A stretch of 64,000 bases of DNA from positions 2,176,001 to 2,240,000 of the forward strand of contig WPIO01000004.1 in the NCBI GenBank assembly GCA_009760855.2, written 5' to 3'. Both the position numbers and the translations under genes were made by a program. Under the pieces are notes generated by a model that saw nothing but the letters and a program-made list of their open reading frames with translations, searched no databases and was not told the DNA's origin. Source of the stretch: Cristatella mucedo (lineage: Eukaryota; Bryozoa; Phylactolaemata; Cristatellidae). Positions 32,038-41,775 of this stretch are shown one piece after another; the first letter of the stretch is position 1, and each line of letters begins with the position of its first letter.

Positions 32038-32084
32038 TAATAAAAAAAATATAAATTAAAAAGTAATTTTTTCAATATTAATAA

Positions 32085-32333
32085 TTAAAATGGAAATGGA
32101 TAAGAAGTACAACCTGTTAATTTTGTACAAGCTTCTTTCATCTTATTAGAAGCATTACAGATCTCTAAAAGACCATCAATAGTTTTTCTATCTAATTCTT
32201 TCATAGCCCTATAAAATCTTCTAAAACTATAAACGGTATAATCACCAGAAGGATAAGGATGTATTTTGAACATCGACAAAAATATAGTCCTTGAATGATA
32301 ACACTCAAGTATCTTATCAATTTCATCTTCCAT
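32085..32333 (-). CDS. Repeat-family protein X1, 82 aa
   Basis: ATG at 32333 preceded by TATAGAAA. Most diverged member of a five-unit family (see 32406, 32684, 33058). The shared plan is an N-terminal ILxC segment, a middle Y-x-x-(F/I)-x-x-L-D block (here YRAMKELDRKTI), then DGLLEICNASNKMKEA, corresponding to LLDICDAxxxxKK in the others. No known domain recognised. Two-to-three helix protein likely. Confidence 0.65.
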   Translation of the reverse strand: MEDEIDKILECYHSRTIFLSMFKIHPYPSGDYTVYSFRRFYRAMKELDRKTIDGLLEICNASNKMKEACTKLTGCTSYPFPF

Positions 32334-32405
32334 TTTCTATAATATACTTATAAATTATTCAATATAAAAAATTACTTATATGTAAAAGTAATTAGTTTTT
32401 TGTTT

Positions 32406-32648
32406 TTACATCATCAAATATTTGATTAAATTTATCAAATGCTGTGGTATATTTTTTTCTTTCTTTTTCATTTTATCATATGCATCACAAACATCTAAAA
32501 GAACCCAAATTTTTGGTGCGGGTAGGTTAAAGATATACTTATAAAGATCTGTAGGGATATAGGGGGTGTCCTCTTCAAAACCACAAAACCTTTTTGCAAT
32601 TCTTACACCATATTCACAACAAAGAATTCTTGAAACTTTTTGGTCCAT
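32406..32648 (-). CDS. Repeat-family protein X2, 80 aa
   Basis: ATG at 32648 after TATAGGAAG. Contains SRILCCEYGVRIAKRFCGF, PTDLYKYIFNL and WVLLDVCDAYDKMKKK, the clearest single-domain example of the family. Conserved Cys pair and the LLD(I/V)CDA motif. Intact. Confidence 0.7.
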   Translation of the reverse strand: MDQKVSRILCCEYGVRIAKRFCGFEEDTPYIPTDLYKYIFNLPAPKIWVLLDVCDAYDKMKKKEKNIPQHLINLIKYLMM

Positions 32649-32683
32649 CTTCCTATAAAAGGTTTAATATTGTTTAATAGAAT

Positions 32684-32941
32684 CTAATTTTTATTCTCAT
32701 ATATTTTTGTAGCGTCAGCTTCTAATTTAATAATAGATTTATCAATACTTTCATAATGATTAGTAATCACAAGAAGCGTGTCAATAAATAATGGGTCTAA
32801 TTCTTTTAACATTTTATAAGATTTACAATTAACAACAGATTCAGGCCCATGCCATCCTAACAGACGAAAACAAATTGAAGACATACTATTACGTGCATAA
32901 CAATTCCCAATAACCTTTTCAAACTTTTCATCAAAATCCAT
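32684..32941 (-). CDS. Repeat-family protein X3, 85 aa
   Basis: ATG at 32941 following TATATAAGGA. Family pattern in weaker form: KVIGNCYARNSMSSICFRLL, SYKMLKELDPLFIDTLLVITN, acidic/basic tail. Intact. Function unknown. Confidence 0.65.
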   Translation of the reverse strand: MDFDEKFEKVIGNCYARNSMSSICFRLLGWHGPESVVNCKSYKMLKELDPLFIDTLLVITNHYESIDKSIIKLEADATKIYENKN

Positions 32942-33057
32942 TCCTTATATAAGGTTTAGGAATTGTTTAATTCAATTTTTTACATTTACCACAAATATCT
33001 AAAAAATAAAGAAATAAATTAAGCATATTGTTTTTGCACCAAATGGAAAAATTGAAC

Positions 33058-33590
33058 TTAATTAGATTTTGCTTCTGAGTATTCCATTTTACTTTTTTTA
33101 TATATATCAAGTGCATCACAAATATCTAAAAGGTCAGAAATTCTTGAATCATCTAATCCATAAAGACTCTTATAAAAATCTGAAGGAATGGTGTTAATAG
33201 TTTTAAAGCCAAACATAACTTTTGCAACTGCTAAAGCATCAGTACAACAAAGAATTCTTGAAATTTTTTCATAAATCTTTTCCACCTCTTCTTTTGCCCC
33301 ATCCCTTATCATATTAACCTTCCTAAAAAGACTATATTGACGTCTCAAACCTTCAATGAGTTTTTCATATTTTGATTCTTCTTTAAAATGTTCCATCTTT
33401 TTTTTACATATACCATTTGCATCGCAAATCTGTAAAAGAACAGAAAATTTTGAATCATCTAATAAATAAATACTCCTGCGAAGGTCTTTACTAGCGCAAG
33501 AAGCCATCTTTGAAAAACCACAAAATACTCTCGCCATCGCTTCAGCACAGTCACAATTACCTTTAACATCATATACTTCTCAAGATTATT
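33058..33590 (-). CDS. Repeat-family protein X4/X5, two fused units, 5' end at polymerase junction
   Basis: Open from about 33590 to 33058. Two family units are fused in one frame. The first has NCDCAEAMARVFCGF, LRRSIYLLDDSKFSVLLQIC. A charged linker follows. The second has SRILCCTDALAVAKVMFGF, SDFYKSLYGLDDSRISDLLDICDA. The first unit lacks its own TATAG start; upstream sequence changes abruptly into DNA polymerase coding sequence at about 33585-33600, so this unit is probably 5' truncated. ATG at 33537 is internal to the unit. Confidence 0.65.
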
Positions 33591-35211
33591 CGCTATTGGT
33601 TGTGCTTTAACACTAAAATTTTCAAGAGCTTTAACAATTATGTGTGAGTCATATCCTCTAAAGTTGTGAAATATAACCGGAAGTTACCATCTTCTAAAGT
33701 TAACTCCGGCTTTTGAGTTGCAGATATGATGCGCTGGGCCTCTATATTTATTTTTTAGATGACAGTGATCGTGGACTTTTCTCAAATCACTTACTTTAGA
33801 ATTGAATGGCTCTTTACACATCCAACAGAATAAAGCATTTTCATATTCATCAAATTCACTTTCAGTTAAATAATCCATTTTACTTTCTCCACTATGTTCA
33901 ATCAATGTGCTCTTCAAGAAATCTGATAATTCAAATAATCTTCGTAGAAACTTGACAACACAATCAGATCCAACATTAATAAACCTATCAAAAACTTCCC
34001 CCTTCCAATCAACTATAATAAAAGCAGCTGAATACGGTGTGTGTATTGAAGAATTTTCTTGTTTTTCAATTATACATTCAAAATCAGCATAACAAACATA
34101 TGGGCATGTATTAAGATGTCTGAAAGAATCAAACTTAATAAACTTACTATCACCATGTGGCATTAAATAAACAGTGTTTCCAGAGTTCATACTTTCACAT
34201 ATTTCTAAATGATTAGCTACTTGTTTTGTATCAAAGAATCTATTTAAGCATCTATGGCAACAATACTTTTTTCCTCCAGAGTTTGTTGGTCTACATAATG
34301 AATTAAAATTACTAATCAACATATAATGTTCTTTTTTACCTTTAACAACTAGCAAAAGATGTACATGTCTACCTTCTTTTTCATCTGATTTTTTTAAAAC
34401 TCTCAGTGGTGAAACCCTCGACTCTTTGTACCCACACACGTGATATAAACATTTATACCAACATTCATCGCCTTCTCTAATTTATTAGCGTCTTTAACCA
34501 TTAAGGGCCATTCAATCTCATTAATAAGATTAGAGTGATTATTAGATAATATTGTTTTTAAATCATTTATTTTCCACTTATTTTTTTCTACTAGGTTTAG
34601 AGACCTTAAAACACACCGCAAAGCGCAAAACTCATCATTAAGATTTTTTAAATTAATTATACACTTTTTCTTTACAAGATATTCGGGTGTTTCAATATAT
34701 GTGTACCACCGCTTAGGGTTATGTATTTAGAAATAATAACTGAGAATGAATCCAGAACCAACATTTCTGTCTACTAACATCTCAGAATTAGTTCCTAAAG
34801 AAAGCATTACTTTTTCATATATTGAGTTAGATGATTCACTATCCATCGTTAACATTGATTTAGATTGTGCTCCTTTTCTTTCTATGTCTCCATTATTAAA
34901 CATTCTCATGTCGAACGATATTTTAAAATGAACTCTAACAAACCTCCATGAACTTCTAACTCTGTTAACTAATTCATTTGTTTGATATCTAGGAGACTCT
35001 TTAAGTGACTCAAAGTCTGCATATGTTATTTTTGTTTTATAAGAAAAAGTTAAAGTATTTCCACTAGCAGAAACAACAGGTTCTATGAAACCAACTTTGT
35101 TTAGTCTTCCTTTTTTCCAACGTATTTTCTACTTGATGGTTTGAAATCAATGTTCATTAACCTTCTAGATTCAAAAGAGAAAGAATTTCTTTGACCTATT
35201 CGAGAAGACAT
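33585..35211 (-). pseudogene. DNA polymerase B (Polinton type), N-terminal and exonuclease part only
   Basis: ATG at 35211, just inside the right terminal repeat and after a TATATAGCAA motif. Broken frames include 34403-34621 and 33684-34439. Recognisable parts: the N-terminal Polinton-specific domain (WPLMVKDANKLE, then a VY segment), a CHRCLNRF...HLEIC zinc finger, exonuclease motif I (YADFECI), a second Cys/His cluster (VHDHCHLKN..GPAHHICN), and, after an in-frame TAA at about 33683, exonuclease motif II (HNFRGYDSH, about 33640-33665). The sequence ends within 60 bp of motif II. The exo III and polymerase palm motifs expected over the next 2 kb are absent, replaced by the X-family genes. 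Protein-primed replication is the family role. Confidence 0.88.
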
Positions 35212-35253
35212 TTGCTATATAAGGTAAAAATGTGTATGCTAATTAATATAGGT

Positions 35254-35376
35254 TTGAATTTAGTGATGATAGAATTTTTCCTTTTACGATATCGGGAAAT
35301 TTTTTGACAACCGATGGTGGAACCGAGGTTGGAGAAAAATGTGACGATGTCGTAAAAGGTAAAATTCCTATCATCA
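35254..35376. repeat. Right terminal inverted repeat
   Basis: Reverse complement of 14061-14184, with one G deleted at about 35273 and a few substitutions. It has the same internal 32-bp inverted arms around a ~50-bp core. Confidence 0.92.
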
Positions 35377-35382
35377 ACCCCT
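35376..35382. other. Target-site duplication, right copy
   Basis: AACCCCT repeats 14055-14061. The LINE reading frame resumes here. Confidence 0.85.
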
Positions 35383-37119
35383 GGCAATAAGCGACCGTAT
35401 TTCTGAAAAAGGTCTTGACCTTCTCGCCTTGACTGAAACTTGGGTAAAATTGGTAATATGTCCGACAATTAAGGACGCTACACTGACTGATTTCTCCTTC
35501 TTTCACAGCCCTAGATTAATCAAAACTAGATGTGGAGTTGCTAGTATCACAGGCTCAAACTTCGACTTCAGGCAGTTAAGCAGCACCCTCGAAGCAGTCT
35601 TTTGAACCTATTGTATTTTTTCACCTGAGAGCAAGCTACCGATGGCAGCAGTAGTCTATCACCCACCAGGTTTCAAATCCTACTTTATGTCAAATTTATC
35701 TGATCTCATTTTAGTTCTGCGTGCAAGAAATCGATCTTTCTTAATCATGGATGATTGCAACATTCATTTTGATAACTTATCTGATGCCTTCAGCACCGAA
35801 TTTCATGCACTGACTGACTCATTGTCTCTGGTGGCTCATGTGTGCATGGCCCTACTCACATCAAGGGTCACACACTCGACCAAATGGTCTCATACAACTG
35901 CACTCTGTCATCATCAATTATTACCAATTATTATTCTGCTTATCTGACCACGTGCATATCCCATTCAGTCTATAATGTGTGCCCTCCTCCTCATTTAAAA
36001 TCAGCCGTGAATCGCAAAACCTCAAGACCCTTATCACCGATGCTGTCCGTGCAAAAATATCTGCTTCGTCTCTGCTGCTCAATCCCCCTTCCGTGCTGTC
36101 ATCATTAATAGATTGCTGCAATACTACACAAGCTCACGTGCTTGACGAGTTTGCACCTCTGACTAAGCAAATTGCACTCCCTCGCCCGACGGCCTACGGT
36201 TTATTGCAGACATTAAACTAGCTAGGTCTAGTAAGTGAAAGCTTGATAAAGCTTAAGAAGGTCAGGACTGACTCCCCATCGACAGGCATGCGAGGGCTAC
36301 TGTAGATCGTGTCAACCTATTCTAGCAAAAGCCGGGTCTAGCTTCTATACAAACATTGTTGAATCACAGCTGCTCAATCCAAACATTCGGATGTCGATGG
36401 TCAACCAACTCCTTAACTGCTCTCAGGTTAGTTCCTTACCTAGGGATCCATGTGATAATCTAGTTGATTGTTTCTCTATCTTCTTGGTCAACAAGATAGA
36501 CATGATCATGGAGTCCATCCCTAAGATGCAAAATCCCCCTGGAATCCCGTCTCTTAATTTCATGAAGTACCTTAATGTCTGTGTTCTTGGAGGTCACTAA
36601 TGACCTTGTCATTAGTTCATATCCCAATCAAAAAAGACAACTAGTCCTCCAGACCCTATTCCAAATGCAGTGCTTCTACGATGCATAGATCTGCCGCTGT
36701 CGTGCAAAACTAACTTCACATATAGATCATTTGCCTCGGGTCATGTGCCATCACCTTTCAAAAAAGGCTGTAGTCGCACCATTGCATCAACAAAACAACA
36801 CTAGACTGAGAGAACGTGAGTAACTTCTGTCCAGTCTCCCTTCCGCTGTTCCTATCAAAGACAGTGGAAAGAGTTGTATCAAACCAGCTAAATTTATTTA
36901 TTGAAGCTTCAAACCCGGCTAGTAAGTTCCACTATGGTTTTAGAGCTCAACAATCCTCATTGTCAGCATTGCTTCGGGTGTATAACGACCTACTTAGGAA
37001 TGCAAACTTAGGTATCTCTGGTTGTTTTGCTCTATCTTTCGGAAGCTATTGATACTATCGATCTCTAAGTCCTTCTTGAGTGGCTATCATCTCGCATGGA
37101 CATCACCAGCAGAACCACT
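35377..37119 (+). mobile_element. Remainder of the LINE split by the element (APE domain to mid-RT)
   Basis: Begins with the APE-endonuclease N-terminal region (LAISDRISEKGLDLLALTET..). It passes the VVYHPPGFKS and DDCNIHFD segments, the linker near 36000-36200 and the RT start (CPVSLPLFLSKTVERVVSNQL near 36825-36885; FRAQQSSLSALLRVYNDLL near 36945-36995). It stops at 37119 where a different repeat begins. Numerous indels. It corresponds region by region to the copy at 46085-48470. Confidence 0.88.
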
Positions 37120-37165
37120 GTTACCGGAGGGCCCGGCGTAACGACCTAGAACGGACATAGATAGT
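37120..37165 (+). repeat. 46-bp repeat, right copy
   Basis: Identical to 13665-13710. The following ~100 bp also resemble the sequence after the left copy. Probably the 5' end of another LINE insertion that landed in the RT region of the split LINE. Its downstream end is unclear (about 37380). Confidence 0.6.
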
Positions 37166-37569
37166 AAGCCGTAGTAGGAGTTATCCCCTGGAACTCGGCT
37201 ACAGCCTTACCTCTCAGGTAAAAGCAGGGTCTCGAGATTACCGGGGTCAAAACTAGAAGGATACTCCGCTTTTGAAGATCCTTCGCAATGCAGGTACCTT
37301 ATCTTCTCGTTCGGAGCCTGTAGGTAGGTGACCTTTATAAATTTCTACAGCAGTAGGGTACAGCCGTGTAATCTATCCATAATTTGTTTTGGCAAACGTT
37401 TTTATGGACTCTGCATGGGCTGGCCATTGAATTTTATACGTTAAGCATGTTTTATGAAGTCCAATTAATGACTAATTGCTCGGAAAATTTGGAAGAGGCT
37501 TCACTTTGCTCTGTGATTAATTCCTTACCGACGCTTTTCAGGTACTCTCAACCCCAGCAGACACTGCGA

Positions 37570-37642
37570 ATGCTGCTAGGACAGCTTTTTGGCTGTATAG
37601 CCATTTTGCTTGTGATTTCCACAGGACGAGCATTGGGCGAAG
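37570..37642 (+). CDS. Exon 1 (signal peptide) of LDLa-containing secreted/membrane protein
   Basis: The ATG at 37570 starts a 24-residue leader with a hydrophobic core (LFGCIAILLVIS), an Arg and an ALGE end, typical of a signal peptide. The donor GTAAGA starts at 37643, leaving phase 1. The next exon (40949) starts with the two bases that complete the codon, and the frame stays open. An in-frame upstream ATG-less extension exists but looks like 5' UTR. The gene runs on the plus strand through 3.3-kb introns containing repeats. Confidence 0.6.
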
Positions 37643-40600
37643 GTAAGAAAAGAGTTCATTTGCTTTGCTTAGCGACCGCTTAGGCAGTTAAGCGAGTATC
37701 ACTTGGCGCAATGTTAACAAGTTTGACGCAACGTTGATGCCCAAAAGTAGAATTTTTAAAAACATTAGAAACATGTTAAAAGTCGTTTTTCTCTTTAAGT
37801 TGATATTTCCAAATTTTGTTTCAACCATACTCGCATAATTGTCTTAGCTAAACGTAAGCGAGTTCGTTACTCACGCCGGGTGTGCTTTAGTTTATCAAAT
37901 CGCCCACAGTCGCTAGCTTCCCGCCAAGCGCCCCTCTGTTCTCTCGCCTTTGCGTACCAATCGCGAGCACTCTCCTGGATTTCCCGTCCCAGTACAGCTC
38001 GTACGACTCCTGCTGCAGTTATTCTGCCTTTACTAGCACTGTCACTTTTCCAATGAAGACTCGCGTTCAGCTGCCGTGCTCTCGAAGCCTTTCACTCGCT
38101 AAGGACTGGTGACGTCACGACGTCTCCCGAATCCTAAAAGAGGAAGCTAGAAACCGGTCTATCACTCACGTAGCGTCTCCTCTGTCGGAGCTTAGTGTAC
38201 ATGAGCTGGTTGAAATCCCACACGATACCACTAGTCAGCGGCAGCTACGCCTGTCCTGCATATTAATATCTGGACTAGCGCACGGCAGCTACGCCTTTCC
38301 TGCATATGAATATCTGGACTAGCGCACGATAAATCTTGAGGCGGTGCGCTAGTACACTTTCGGCGACTGCTATTTCAAACTTTCGGCACCTAAATATACT
38401 TGGGAAAACCTGCCTTGCATTATCTGGATGACTGTGCACAAGGCTAGAGCTGAAGTCGTGCTGTGCAGCACTTAATCATTAAATCTCTGCTGATGTAGCG
38501 AGTCTTGATGCGAATTCGCCCCCTTGAGCTCGGTAAATTGGGATAGACAGCTGCTAAAGACCAACTGAATGGCTGCAGCCGAGTGCTACAGCAAGAGCCT
38601 GCTTGCTTGCTGACGCGCTATGGCCGTAATCGGAGCTCGGAATGCTTTGGGCGCGAAAACAGAATGAAACGCTCTTTTCATGAATCAGCTTCGTTGGTAG
38701 TTCACCATGCATAAGTAAAACGTAAAAGATTATTATTAAGAACATACACTTAATAACGGCTGGCCAACCTTAAATTGTCATTATTGGAATTTTTCTGTGG
38801 TGCAGTTGCTTCCACTCAACCTTGGCAGCGATTCGCTGGACGTCCTGGCTCTGAGTATTTCGCTGAACGGAATTGTTTATTCGTTGAACGGTACCACTCA
38901 AGCAGCCGATTACAGCTTACCGTATTGGAAGCAGCAAATTGGCCCACATTACGCTAGCGACTATGGCAGTTTCCGACGCTCATGAAGGCAGCCGATAAGC
39001 TCAACCGTGGTTCTATAAACGCTTGTATTTAATTTGGCTCAGAAACCGAATATACTTGTTACTATTATGATCGCCGTCAGAATTTAGCCACTAGTCCTGG
39101 GACATTGAACATTTTGCCAAGTATTTTCCTGTCTAGGCTAGTTATCCAAGATCGCTCGTGTCCCAAGAATTGCAAGCCGTTCCACCAACTTGTTCCTAAA
39201 TGTGGACAGTTTAAGCCACCTGTGTCACACCAAAATAATATCAAAATAATATTAATATCATTTTTATTATTTAACAATAATATTATATATATATATTATT
39301 TTTGTATAATACTATATATTGTTACTATTATAATTAGTATACAATATCTGATTTCGGAGCTGACAAACCTTATTCCGACTTTACTGCCTAACCTTTCGGC
39401 GGTGCCTCTGCACCACTGCGATTTGGTGTGTATTTTGAGCTACTGAAACTAGTGTTTTAGCTTTGGATAGTCCTATCCTGCTTCGGTGGAGAAAGAACTT
39501 TGCAAATGTGAACCACACAGTTAGACAAGAATTGTGGAGCAGTCTTTTCAACAATATATGAAATTTATGTGAAATCTATATGATACTATGTGAAACTATG
39601 TGAAATCGTGTCAGAATCCTGACGTGGCCCAAGTGGCCGATGCTGGAGAAGTTCAGCATGCAGGCCCTTTAATTTTTCAAGATCCCCTGCCAAAATCGGT
39701 TGGCCGAGTGCTGCCATCCATGAATTTATAAAGGGTTCGTCAATTTCCAATATAACAAATCGTAGAATGGCATAGGATGTCAAGGATCGACAAGCCTGGG
39801 CATTGCGGTGGCCAGGTAAAAAGATGGTGCCAACTGATTCAGAGATTCGCGGTTTTTACATGTTTGCACCAACTGTAAGCATTTTATGGCATGGGCAGAA
39901 ATGACTGCAAGTCGTGAGCAACCGAAATCTTTACTGGATTGACAAATGCATTGACTGTCCTGGATTTTGTTTCTCGGTCAAAGAAAGCATGACTTGTCTA
40001 AAATGCATCAAGCGCATCAAAGAAAGCGGATTAGGCTGTGAAGCTGGTGTGGTCAACTTGAAGAAAAAAGTAATTTCGCAATAGCATTGATAATATTGAG
40101 TGGATTAGACACTGTATAAATCCTCATCTAGTCCATTGGGGGTTAAATCTCATCACTTTTTGAGTAACATGCGTTTTTTCCTAAATTGATAGTTACCTTT
40201 TATTGTGAGAACTTTTGCTATAATTGGTCCAAGTTTGAATGCCAGCAGTTTCTATAGCAATAGAGCGAAATAGGACCTAAAATATGATTATTGGACCAAG
40301 GAAGCTCTGGTGATGTGTTGGTACTCTAAGAGGACTGGGTGATCAATGGAATCAAATACTTACTACCTGGTGATCCAGTCAAACTAGTGAGATACTTTAC
40401 TTGAGTTAGCATTGGAACTTTAATGACCACTTTAATATGAGCAGAAATACATAGCTTCGGAAAAATAGCAACCAATAATAATAGGCGGGTGTTTACCAAG
40501 TCTCTGACAGTGGAAATTTGTTTCTTAGTTATTTTCAAGTCAATAGAATCTCAAATGAGCTACTTTGTTGCATTCATTGAGAGGGAACACGAGCCAGTTC

Positions 40601-40948
40601 CAATGCTGCAGCATCTCCGATTCGGGAGCACCATAACTACATTGGAGTTCCAAGAGCAGTACTTTTCCTTTGGCACTGCGGGATTTCAATCCTGAATCAA
40701 TCGCTTCTGCATGCATTTTTGGGCATTAGGCAACCAGGCAACGCTAAGAGTTTCACTAACTCGGATTGTCTGAGCCAAGTGTGTTTGTGCTACTACGCGA
40801 TGGGCACAGCCATTTAGAATTACTACTAAGTAGTTGCAGAGTTGCAGCACCAGTTTTATTTGGAAGAGCCTCATGAATAAAATTGTCAGCTATGTCATGT
40901 CTATTTAAGGAACTATCAGTCTACGCTGGTGTTTTATTTCTTTTTTAG
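37643..40948. other. Probable intron; contains a 44-bp tandem duplication and AT-rich stretch
   Basis: Between exons 1 and 2 of the LDLa gene. Holds the duplication at 38239-38326 and an AT-rich tract at 39235-39330. An open stretch at 38797-38985 after a TGCAG acceptor-like site could be an extra exon, but its phase does not fit, so I leave it uncalled. Confidence 0.4.
38239..38326 (+). repeat. 44-bp direct tandem duplication
   Basis: Two adjacent copies beginning CGGCAGCTACGCCT and ending GACTAGCGCA differ at only two positions. A recent tandem duplication. Confidence 0.9.
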
Positions 40949-41413
40949 AAACTCAACAAACATTATGCCAGACTAGAAACGTTATTTTCCCTCTTCTGAA
41001 TGAGACCGGAACTGCGAAAGCCTCTTATATTTTAAGATCGAATCCGATTCCTGTAGGCATCGATGTCACTTGCACAACCGAATTGTCCTTTAAGTCCTTA
41101 ACAAAAGTCGAGGTTGCACTTATCAAGGTGCTATTGTGGAACAGAACGCAAGGCCCAGAAAGCGATGGATACGGCTGGAGGCTTCTAAACATTGACGATA
41201 AGAAGAAACTTACCTGGAGCCAAATAAATCGTGGCCTGTCGTGGAAAAATGGTAGTACCGAAACATGCCCATATCTGCACATTAAAGACGCATCTGCAAA
41301 TACGGTGGTTCCACTAGTGAATAGATCTTACGAGCTTCTCACGAGTTTCCTCGATGTCAAGTTGGTCAGCGTACCTGAATTTGTATGGTGCGATATCACC
41401 GTTCACTATAAAG
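40949..41413 (+). CDS. Exon 2, extracellular domain of LDLa protein
   Basis: Bounded by a strong acceptor (ATTTCTTTTTTAG) and donor GTAACC at 41414; 465 bp with phase 1 on both sides. Encodes 154 residues with Cys residues in TLCQ, VTCTT, ETCPY and VWCD, and four N-glycosylation sequons (NETG, NRTQ, NGST, NRSY). It has an alternating hydrophobic pattern of an extracellular beta domain. No stop in frame. I do not recognise the domain. Exon phase and glycosylation sites support a secreted or cell-surface protein. Confidence 0.65.
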
Positions 41414-41689
41414 GTAACCTAGCTCCTGCACTTTTAATAAATTGATTTCACAGATTGCCGAGAAATTCGAATCTTTTGTTTCCTCGATTCCCATTACATG
41501 AGTGACTGGCAAGCAAGTAATCCTTGTATGGCAGTTTTTAAAAAGCAAAGTCGCAGCACAGTGCAAGGTTAGGCACGAGTGACACATTTGATGTGGGGAG
41601 CGTGCGTCATCTGCGTAATGTCTGACATGTCTCTCTAAAACATCGCGTGTACATCTTGAGCCTCACAAGAAAAAAATGGTTTTAGCAAG

Positions 41690-41775
41690 TGGAGCGTTGA
41701 GATGTCATGTAATGAATAGGCGTCTGTAACTCCACAAAGCACCAAGAACTAGGTGGATATTACGCTCGGGAGTTT
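41690..41775 (-). repeat. Fragment of CATTA-tailed retroposon (family B)
   Basis: GTCTGTAACTCCACAAAG followed by a diverged TATTACGCTC.GGAG stretch matches the reverse complement of 46685-46740 and the plus strand of 56445-56505. Confidence 0.55.

Larger units (their letters stand above)
14061..35376. mobile_element. Polinton/Maverick-type endogenous virus element, 21.3 kb, defective
   Basis: Bounded by ~123-bp terminal inverted repeats (14061-14184 and 35254-35376) and a short target duplication. Far more AT-rich than its flanks and densely packed with genes on both strands. Diagnostic genes: DDE integrase (29843-30704), FtsK/HerA-type packaging ATPase (20669-21339), adenain-like protease (19971-20345), capsid candidates (22887-27715) and the N-terminal half of a Polinton-type DNA polymerase B (33585-35211). 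Defects: polymerase palm missing, many stops and frameshifts, a LINE inserted at about 22518-22830. Known family traits (6-bp duplication, TIRs, integrase + PolB + ATPase + protease + jelly-roll capsids) fit. A close alternative label is an integrated adintovirus, which is the same lineage. Confidence 0.93.

Noticed and set aside
14061-35376. Assembly contamination by a free virus or a bacterial phage
   Set aside because: Target duplication in a host LINE frame, a host LINE inserted inside, and widespread pseudogenisation all show germline integration.
38797-38985. An extra exon of the LDLa gene after a TGCAG site
   Set aside because: The better-looking frame is in the wrong phase relative to exon 1, and exon 1 joins exon 2 in frame without it.
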